A stretch of DNA of 64,000 nucleotides from JACJYC01 sp964558465 (GTDB lineage Bacteria; Bacteroidota; Bacteroidia; Chitinophagales; Saprospiraceae). The position numbers and the translations under genes are program-made. The notes under the pieces are model-generated. The model worked only from the letters and a program-made list of their open reading frames with translations. It had not been told where the DNA came from and made no database searches. Shown here in pieces: positions 57,711-64,000 of the stretch (position 1 is the first letter of the stretch; each line of letters begins with the position of its first letter). Where the stretch lies: the NCBI GenBank assembly GCA_964558465.1, contig CAZLEF010000035.1:1-64000 (forward strand), read 5' to 3'.

Positions 57711-60125
57711 TCAAAACCCCTCCCCTTCTCCGTCCAGCGGCTTTGCACCTTTTTTCTTTTGCTGGTGCAGCCGGTAACTGAGCGTCAGGTTGACCTGGGT
57801 GGGCCGCATTTGAAAATCAGAGTACGTATAAAAATTATCGCCCTCCGATACCGACCGGAAGCGCCGGGTATTGAACAGGTCGGAAACGTTCAAGGTGATG
57901 GTCCCGTTGTTTTTCAGGATATCCTTACTGACCGCCAGGTCGATATACCAGATCGGTTTGCGGTAACCCTGGGGAGTCAGCATTTTGGCTTCGTAGTTGC
58001 CGCGCAACTGGAGTTCGGTATTTTTCCAGAAGGTAAACCGCGATGTCAGGCGGGTAAACCAGGTATAGGTGTCGCTTTTAAAGGATTCGCCGAGGTTGCC
58101 GCCGTCGGTAATGGCCCTGAAAAAATTGAAATTGCCGTCCAGTTTCCACCATTTTTCAGGCGACCAGGACGCGGTGAATTCCAGGCCGTAAGCGTCCTCG
58201 GTCGACAGGTTTTCGGGTTTGGTGGCGGCGTTCCCCTGGTTGTCCACCCGGCGGATTCGTTCGATTTTGCCCGTGGTGTGGCGGTAATACAGCGAAGAGC
58301 TGATGGAGGCATTGTCCATGTATTTGATATGCCCGAACTCAAAGGAATTGGTGAATTCCGGTTCAAGATCAGGATTGCCGCTGAAATAATTCCGGTCGTC
58401 AAAGAAGGTAACAAAGGGGCTGAGATCGTTGTAACGAGGCCGCCGGATGCGCCGGCTGTAGCTGATCTGGACGGCGTTCTGTGCGGGCAGGTCGTAAGTA
58501 AAATGGGCGCTTGGGAAAAGGTTGGCGTAGCTGCGCGGGTTCACCTCGTTGGTCCGCTCCAGGGTAGTGGTCACATCGGTCATTTCGGCCCGCAATCCGA
58601 ACTGGTACGAGAATCTCTTTATTTTGTTGCCCAGGATAGCGTAAGCTGCGTGGATATTCTCATCGTAAATAAAATTATTGTCCAGGCTGTCCAGAATTTG
58701 CCATACACCGTCGATGCGTTCTTCCACCTGGTAGTCGTTGGTCATATCCCGGAAATGGCTGCGCAAGCCTGCTTCGAATTTGCCTTCCTTGCCAAAGGGG
58801 TGCACATAATCCAGTTGGAACAAAAGCTGTTTTTCCGTTTCATAATTGTAGGAATGCTGCAGCAGGTCGGGTTGTCCGGAAGGTGCGTTATCCGGCAGGA
58901 AATACAGTTCGGTAAAATCCTGGTCGGAGTCCTCCCAATTATCCAGAAAACGAACCTCTGCGTTCAACTCGCGGCCGTCGCGTTCAAACAATTTTTTATA
59001 GGCCAGCGAGTATTCGGAATTGGGCTCGGATTCGGTTTCGTCCTGGGTTCGGACGCTGATGCCGGTGAGGTTGTTTTCTGTAAAAACCGCGTCGAAGTAA
59101 TCCAGCCTGGAATTGCGGTTCATGTTGCTCCCGCGCCGGGTATAGGCCGCAGTCAGGATATTTTTGGGGTTAAAAAAGTAATCGAGCCCGCCGCGGATGC
59201 TGTTGTTGAAGCCGGTTTGCTGCCGGTTGTTTTGCTGCCTGTAAATAAAGGTAGTATCGTTGCGGTATAATTCCTGGTACGCGGACCCATCTCCGGCGAA
59301 ATCGCGGTAGGATGAGCCGTAATTGATGAAAAAGTTCAGTTTTTCTGTGCGGTAATTCAGGTTGACGGCCGCGCCTAAATTGGTGGGGTAGCCGGCGATC
59401 AGGTCGAATGCGCCGTTCAACCCCCGGGTGCGTTCTTTTTTCAACACGATATTGATGATGCCGCCCACGCCTTCCGCTTCGTAACGGGCCGACGGATTGG
59501 TGATAATTTCAACCCGCTCGATCAGGTTGCCCTGCAATTGCTGCAACCCTGCGGCGCCTTTGAAACTGACCAGGCCGGAGGGTTTGCCGTCGATCAGGAT
59601 CCGGACATTGCCGCTGCCCCGCAGGCTGACATTGCCCTCTACATCGACCGAAACGGAAGGAATATTGCTGAGGATATCCGTTGCATTGCCGCCCGCGTTG
59701 GCCAGATCTTTACCGACGTTGAAAATTTTTTTGTCGAGGGCCATTTGCATCGTACTTTTTTCGGCTTGTACGACCACTTCATTCAACATAGCAGTTTCCG
59801 GACTCAGCTGAATAGCGCCCAAATCCAGCGGCTTATTCCCGGAGGGTACCACAACCGGGTCGACGAAAACAGATTGGTAAGCCAGGAATTCTATTTTGGC
59901 GAAATAGATCCCGGGTTTGACGTCTAGGGCAAAAGCGCCGGTTTCACCGGTGATCGTCCCGTCTGCCAGGGCGCTGTCTGCCTTGTTGAACAGGCTGATG
60001 GTGGCGTAAGCCAGGGGGGCGCCGGTTTGGGCGTCCGTAGTTTTTCCGGTCAGGCTTTGGGCCCGGAGTGAAACACAGAACAGCATGAAGATAAGGATCG
60101 TAAAGCTTGTCAGGACATTGTTCAT
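57711..60125 (-). CDS. TonB-dependent receptor, outer-membrane beta-barrel family
   Basis: 804 residues from ATG 60125, where a signal peptide begins (LTSFTILIFMLFCVSLRAQS). A carboxypeptidase-regulatory-like domain follows (about 24-105, LTGKTTDAQTGAPLAYATIS). Then comes the plug (ATDILSNIPSVSVDVEGNVS, then GSGNVRILIDGKPSG) and a 22-strand-type barrel ending in an aromatic-rich strand (VNLTLSYRLHQ) plus a short basic tail. It imports a ligand across the outer membrane, but no SusD partner is adjacent and the ligand is unknown. Three phased AATTTTGA boxes lie 39-80 bases upstream. Confidence 0.93.
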   Translation of the reverse strand: MNNVLTSFTILIFMLFCVSLRAQSLTGKTTDAQTGAPLAYATISLFNKADSALADGTITGETGAFALDVKPGIYFAKIEFLAYQSVFVDPVVVPSGNKPLDLGAIQLSPETAMLNEVVVQAEKSTMQMALDKKIFNVGKDLANAGGNATDILSNIPSVSVDVEGNVSLRGSGNVRILIDGKPSGLVSFKGAAGLQQLQGNLIERVEIITNPSARYEAEGVGGIINIVLKKERTRGLNGAFDLIAGYPTNLGAAVNLNYRTEKLNFFINYGSSYRDFAGDGSAYQELYRNDTTFIYRQQNNRQQTGFNNSIRGGLDYFFNPKNILTAAYTRRGSNMNRNSRLDYFDAVFTENNLTGISVRTQDETESEPNSEYSLAYKKLFERDGRELNAEVRFLDNWEDSDQDFTELYFLPDNAPSGQPDLLQHSYNYETEKQLLFQLDYVHPFGKEGKFEAGLRSHFRDMTNDYQVEERIDGVWQILDSLDNNFIYDENIHAAYAILGNKIKRFSYQFGLRAEMTDVTTTLERTNEVNPRSYANLFPSAHFTYDLPAQNAVQISYSRRIRRPRYNDLSPFVTFFDDRNYFSGNPDLEPEFTNSFEFGHIKYMDNASISSSLYYRHTTGKIERIRRVDNQGNAATKPENLSTEDAYGLEFTASWSPEKWWKLDGNFNFFRAITDGGNLGESFKSDTYTWFTRLTSRFTFWKNTELQLRGNYEAKMLTPQGYRKPIWYIDLAVSKDILKNNGTITLNVSDLFNTRRFRSVSEGDNFYTYSDFQMRPTQVNLTLSYRLHQQKKKGAKPLDGEGEGF

Positions 60126-60163
60126 TGCATCATTCTTTTGAATCCGGCATAAAGGTGTGCAGC

Positions 60164-60204
60164 AATTTTGAATGAATTTTGAGCGCATCCTGAAGGAATT
60201 TTGA
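60164..60204. promoter_or_regulatory. three direct AATTTTGA boxes phased at 11 and 22 bp
   Basis: AATTTTGA occurs at 60164-60171, 60175-60182 and 60197-60204, i.e. one and two helical turns apart, upstream of the TonB-dependent receptor. This is the pattern of a response-regulator or LytTR-type binding site. Confidence 0.5.
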
Positions 60205-60329
60205 AGTTCGGGTAAAAAAATGTGCCGGATGTCATCCGGTTGATCTTTCAGGCGCATGCACATTCATTCCGGGGTAAGGGTTTGCCGGGCCGGTAACGTT
60301 CGAAGAAATCGGAAATGGATTCCAGAAAG

Positions 60330-60610
60330 GGAATGTGGTCCATACAATTGAATCGATTGTTTGGATTGCTTCGCTCGCCGGAGCCTTTGGCGAAGGAGGG
60401 TTTGGATTACTCCATCAGGCGAACCTGCCTACGCCACCAGCTTCCCACGCCTTTCGTGGTTCGTCGGTCGGAGAAGGCTATGGCTTTCGGACGACGAAGT
60501 CGCCCTATGGCAGACGGAGTCGGCGGGCGAAGCCAATCGTATCAATCGGACCATTCCAGTCAATCAGACCAATCGTATCAATTATCTGATTCGTATCTCA
60601 ATCCAAACCC
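60330..60610. repeat. composite intergenic repeat with several hairpins
   Basis: Contains AATTGAATCGATTG, the CTTCGC-15 nt-GCGAAG hairpin (60369-60395, near copy at 8402-8427), CCACG-CCTTT-CGTGG (60445-60459) and GACGACGAAGTCG. It ends with CGTATCAATCGGACCATTCC words like those at 31690-31719. Short overlapping frames here are only repeat translations. It lies between the TonB receptor gene's 5' end and the GH3 gene's 3' end. Confidence 0.75.
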
Positions 60611-62518
60611 GAACGCATACAGCGGGTCCTTGCTGTCGTGGGGGACATCCGGCAACTGCGCCCGGACGGCTTCCATCGAGGAAGGCAACTCGAAGGGCAG
60701 TTTGCCTTCAGGTTGGGCTTTGCCGAAGATCACGTCCAGTACAGCCGCGTCGCTGGCGCCGTAATTGGCCAGAAGGGCTTTGGAGGCTGCGCTGATCTCG
60801 GGGATGACGGCCGGCCGGTCGAGGTAAATATCCACGATGGTCGGAACGGTTTTGAGCAAAGTCAGGATTTCAGCTTTTTCCTTTTCTTTAAAATCGAGGT
60901 CGCCGTGGTGAAAACCCTGCGCCATCGGGATGTCGGTTTCAACCGGTATCCAGGGTGTTTTCAGGCGGATAATGGCAATATCGGCCATTTTTGGATCTTT
61001 AACCACCGTACCGTAACCGGCCACAACGGCAGAATCCAGATTTTGGGCGTATATTTTGAGGTCTGTCCGGGTCAGCGGGAGGGTTTTCTCTTCGTTTTTC
61101 AACAAGGTCATGGACCGGCGCTGGGCGGCGTCGGCTTCTTTTCGGAATTCCGGGTTGCCCACAATCTGCGGTACTTTTTCAGCGTCCACAAAGGGGTTGT
61201 CGAACAAACCCAACTGGAATTTCTGCCGCAAAAGCCGGCGGATGGATTGGTCGATCCGGCTTTCCTGGATTTTGCCTTCCCTGACGAGTTGCACCACCAG
61301 TTCAGGCCGGTTTTCGCCGCCGAACTGGTCGACGCCGGCGTCGATGATCTTTTGCACCCGTTCGGCTTCGGTCAGTCCTTCGACGCCCCAGGCCCGGGCA
61401 GGCCAGGTTACAGGGCCCATGTTCAAGTCGGTTACAAGCCCCCAGTCGGTGCAGACCACGCCATCAAACTGGTATTTTTCGCGCAGCAATTTGGTAATGA
61501 TATCTTTATTGTAGGACATGGCCACATCTTCACTCGTTTGCCCGACCGGGATGCCGTAGTAGGGCATAATGGCCGAAGTACCCGCTGCAAAAGCGGCTTC
61601 GAAGGGGATGAGGTGGTAATCGAATTGATTACCCGGGTAGATCTGTCCTTTCTGGAACGGGAAATGGGGGTCGAGACCTTCGTTTTGGGGCCCGCCGCCC
61701 GGAAAATGTTTGGTCATGCAGGCAACGCCGTTGGCGAGGTTATCCGTTTGCAGACCTTTGATATAGGCGGTCGCCATTTTGGCCGTCAGTTGGGCGTCTT
61801 CGCTGAAATTGCCGCTGATCCGAGGCCAGCGCGGTTCGGTCGCCAGGTCGATCTGGGGGTGCAGGGATTCGCGGATGCCGACTGCCAGGTATTCCTGCCG
61901 GATGATATCGGCAAACCGTTCAACGAGTTTTTCATCGCCGATGGCCGCAAAACCCGGGGTTTCGCACCACTGTGAAAAACCGGTGGCCGCCATTGCAAAA
62001 ATAGCGTCGCTAAAATGGTTGCGCGGGTCGCTGGCGATGGTGACCGGGATGCCCAGGCGGGTGGTTTCGGCGAATTGTTGCAGGTTGTTGTACCAGATGG
62101 CCAGGATCTGCGGGTCGGCGGGTATGCCCCAGAGGTTAAAGTGGTTCATCTTCAGGTCGGCCATATTGTCCCTGGCCGGTTTCAGGCGGGCGGCAAAACC
62201 AGTGGCGCCTTCTTTTTTTTCCAGTGAGCCGTCGTCGTTCACGGGCGCGCCATTGATGAACATCATGCCGGCCTTTTCTTCCAGGTTCAGTTGGGCCAGG
62301 AGGTCGTTGATCCGGTCGTCGATGGGTTGGCGGCGGTCTTCGTACACGTCCAGTTTTCCGTTTTTGTTCAGATCGCGGTAGGCAAAGTCGCCATCCTTTT
62401 GGATAACGGATGATTTTTGTTCAACGAGGGGGTCGAGGGGCGGGGCCGGCGTTTGTTTGCAGGCTGAAAAGGTTAAAACGGCGGCCAAGGCCAGGAATTG
62501 GACGGGAAGTTGGTTCAT
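60578..62518 (-). CDS. GH3-family beta-glycosidase, lipoprotein
   Basis: 646 residues. The lipoprotein signal ends at Cys20 (LTFSAC). An EF-hand-like loop (DLNKNGKLDVYED) near residue 48 precedes the GH3 TIM-barrel. The nucleophile Asp is in VVCTDWGLV (about 358). ACMTKHFPGGGP supplies the lysine-histidine pair that binds the -1 sugar. The second alpha/beta sandwich domain begins near 480. The family removes terminal beta-linked sugars such as glucose or xylose from oligosaccharides. The fibronectin-III-like third domain of long GH3 enzymes is absent. Confidence 0.93.
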   Translation of the reverse strand: MNQLPVQFLALAAVLTFSACKQTPAPPLDPLVEQKSSVIQKDGDFAYRDLNKNGKLDVYEDRRQPIDDRINDLLAQLNLEEKAGMMFINGAPVNDDGSLEKKEGATGFAARLKPARDNMADLKMNHFNLWGIPADPQILAIWYNNLQQFAETTRLGIPVTIASDPRNHFSDAIFAMAATGFSQWCETPGFAAIGDEKLVERFADIIRQEYLAVGIRESLHPQIDLATEPRWPRISGNFSEDAQLTAKMATAYIKGLQTDNLANGVACMTKHFPGGGPQNEGLDPHFPFQKGQIYPGNQFDYHLIPFEAAFAAGTSAIMPYYGIPVGQTSEDVAMSYNKDIITKLLREKYQFDGVVCTDWGLVTDLNMGPVTWPARAWGVEGLTEAERVQKIIDAGVDQFGGENRPELVVQLVREGKIQESRIDQSIRRLLRQKFQLGLFDNPFVDAEKVPQIVGNPEFRKEADAAQRRSMTLLKNEEKTLPLTRTDLKIYAQNLDSAVVAGYGTVVKDPKMADIAIIRLKTPWIPVETDIPMAQGFHHGDLDFKEKEKAEILTLLKTVPTIVDIYLDRPAVIPEISAASKALLANYGASDAAVLDVIFGKAQPEGKLPFELPSSMEAVRAQLPDVPHDSKDPLYAFGFGLRYESDN

Positions 62519-62639
62519 TGTGTGACGGATTGTGATGGATTCGATATTTTCTAAAGTAAAACTATTGAGGATTTTTCAAAAAAGCAAATTAATATACAAA
62601 CGCTCACTGCCTTCTCAAAGTGCTGGATGTTCTAAACCC

Positions 62640-64000
62640 CTAATCCGCATTTCCCAGCTTCAACTCCGCAAAATACGTTGCATAATCTTCCGACTTGAGT
62701 GTAAACCCACGTTTCTTAAAAATGTGCAGCATCGCCTTGTTGGCTTTCAGGACATTGGCGTAGATCTTTTTCAAACCGCGTTCCCGGGCAATTTCCAGGA
62801 TGTAATCCGTCAGGAGATTGCCGAGGCCTAGCCCATGCCAGGGGTCGGCTACCACGATGGCGAATTCGGCTTCTTCGGCATGGATCCCGGAGACGATACG
62901 CACCACCCCGGCCATAATCTTTTTTTCTTCCTCTTCCATTTCAACGATAATGGCCATCTCCCGGTCGTAATCGATCTGGGTGAAACGGGTCAGTACGTCA
63001 TGGGTAGGATGCGGCACATATCCGAAAAACCGGAAATGTTGGGTTTCTTTGGAAAAGTGGCTGAACATCTCGGCTTCCATCGGCTCGTCTTCCGGCCGGA
63101 TGGGCCGAAGCAAAGCCGTGCGGCCGTTTTTCAGCATCACCTCCCGGATATATTTTTTAGGATACGGCGAAATAACCAGATGGGAGTAGGGTTTGATCTT
63201 GTGGACGGACATTTCGGGGTCGACGACCACTTTGGCGTCCAGCACAACGCCGCCTTTTTCATCCACCCCAAACGGGTTGATATCCAGCTCCTTGATTTCA
63301 GGAAAATCCACCAGCAAATTGGCAAATTTGCAAAGCAGGTACTGTACGCTTTCGATGTCTACCCCCGGCATACCCCTGAAACCCTTCATCAGTTTGTACA
63401 CTTTGGTGTTTTCAATGATCCGTTTGGCCTGGGCCATATTGAGCGGTGGCAAACCGATACTGCTGTCTTTGAAGAGTTCAACTGAAATACCGCCCAATCC
63501 GAATAAAATAATGGGGCCAAAAACGGGGTCTTTTTTTGCCCCGATGATCAGTTCAAGGCGTTTGCGTTCCATCTTTTCCACCAAAACCCCCTGGATCCGT
63601 GCGGCAGGGAAGGCCGCTTTTATCGAATCCCGGATGCTGTGAAATGCGATCCTTGCCGATTCGCCGTTCTGAATATTCAATTGGACACCGCCGTAATCGG
63701 ATTTATGCATCACGTCCGGAGAAGAGATTTTCATGGCAACCGGGAAACCGATCTCCGCTCCAATCCGGGCAGCCTCATCGGCATTTGCCGCCAGTCCGCC
63801 GGGCGCTACGGGTATTTCATAACACGAAAGCAAGGATTTGGCCTCATATTCTGTAAAGGTCGTCCTTCCTTCGGCCATGATCCGTTCAAGCAGGCCTCTG
63901 GCCTTCTGCGTATCGGCATTGTAATCGCCCGGAGCGTCGGCCGGGGTTTCGTACAGCAGTTTCAGATTCCGGTTGTACAGGTACATTCTCAAAAAGGTGT
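62640..64000 (-). CDS. ADP-forming acyl-CoA ligase/GNAT acetyltransferase fusion, 5' end outside window
   Basis: At least 450 residues; the frame remains open to the window edge. The visible start (YLYNRNLKLLYETP) matches the end of an acetate-CoA ligase alpha domain. The ATP-grasp beta domain follows (about 38-265: GFPVAMKISSPDVMHKSDYG, then ELDINPFGVDEKGG). A GNAT domain ends it (about 285-445: VVADPWHGLGLGNLLTDYIL). Such Pat-like proteins acetylate acetyl-CoA synthetases, or couple acyl-CoA energy to ADP. The real gene is probably about 900 residues with a CoA-binding N-terminus. Confidence 0.9.
   Translation of the reverse strand, partial: TFLRMYLYNRNLKLLYETPADAPGDYNADTQKARGLLERIMAEGRTTFTEYEAKSLLSCYEIPVAPGGLAANADEAARIGAEIGFPVAMKISSPDVMHKSDYGGVQLNIQNGESARIAFHSIRDSIKAAFPAARIQGVLVEKMERKRLELIIGAKKDPVFGPIILFGLGGISVELFKDSSIGLPPLNMAQAKRIIENTKVYKLMKGFRGMPGVDIESVQYLLCKFANLLVDFPEIKELDINPFGVDEKGGVVLDAKVVVDPEMSVHKIKPYSHLVISPYPKKYIREVMLKNGRTALLRPIRPEDEPMEAEMFSHFSKETQHFRFFGYVPHPTHDVLTRFTQIDYDREMAIIVEMEEEEKKIMAGVVRIVSGIHAEEAEFAIVVADPWHGLGLGNLLTDYILEIARERGLKKIYANVLKANKAMLHIFKKRGFTLKSEDYATYFAELKLGNAD

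Noticed and set aside
60315..60795. Three overlapping plus-strand frames
   Set aside because: They are translations of the composite repeat and run antisense into the GH3 gene.

Overview
The window looks like chromosome from a member of the Bacteroidota, most likely a Saprospiria/Saprospiraceae-type bacterium (inference). Supporting signs are a type IX secretion C-terminal sorting domain, a TonB-dependent receptor of the outer-membrane beta-barrel family, a DUF6090 protein, Tat- or lipoprotein-exported Gfo/Idh/MocA oxidoreductases, and several TAnnTTTG -7 promoter motifs. I see no rRNA, tRNA, CRISPR array or prophage. A 100-N assembly gap lies at 9940-10039, inside a tandem array.

Layout. 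0-8 kb: small membrane protein, ECF sigma factor, PfkB-type sugar kinase, GH30 glycosidase, SnoaL-like protein, S9 peptidase, and a GlxA-type regulator divergent from an exported DJ-1/PfpI protein. 8-12 kb: a beta-propeller protein carrying the same metal-binding domain as the DJ-1 protein, a palindromic 41-bp tandem array with the assembly gap, and an M1 peptidase. 12-18 kb (minus strand): ECF42-type sigma factor with its DGPF/YCII partner, DUF1569 protein, TIR-domain protein, small zinc-finger protein, and an alpha-dioxygenase-like haem peroxidase. 18-27 kb (minus strand): VapBC-like toxin-antitoxin pair, then an exported carbohydrate locus (two Gfo/Idh/MocA oxidoreductases, sugar isomerase, PmoA-ThuA protein, GH29 fucosidase). 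27-37.7 kb: BCCT transporter, acyltransferase, thiolase, RlmH, SWIM protein, pentameric ligand-gated channel homologue, small membrane protein, intradiol dioxygenase, pirin-like cupin, CvfB-like protein. 37.9-47 kb (plus strand): a tightly packed run of three B12-binding-type radical SAM proteins, two methyltransferases, a MOP-type flippase and a membrane glycosyltransferase, which looks like a lipid- or glycan-modification cluster. 47.6-54.8 kb: T9SS-sorted protein, large surface protein, MITE-like element, CHAD protein, SerC, Uma2-like protein, ATP-grasp ligase, NIPSNAP protein. 54.8-64 kb: truncated REP-associated transposase with nested hairpins, dienelactone hydrolase, DUF6090, DoxX, TonB-dependent receptor, GH3 glycosidase, and the C-terminal part of an ADP-forming acyl-CoA ligase/GNAT fusion.

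The most unusual feature is the density and design of the non-coding repeats. Many gaps carry a block of short (7-12 bp) tandem units followed by a block built from the complementary vocabulary, so that the whole can fold into a long imperfect hairpin. The unit differs from locus to locus. Short hairpins (for example CCACGCC/GGCGTGG) sit inside or beside these blocks. One block lies in frame inside the N-terminal domain of a radical SAM gene, and others write the last or first residues of neighbouring genes. The best candidates for undescribed biology are this repeat system, the radical SAM/flippase/glycosyltransferase cluster, and the TIR plus small zinc-finger pair.
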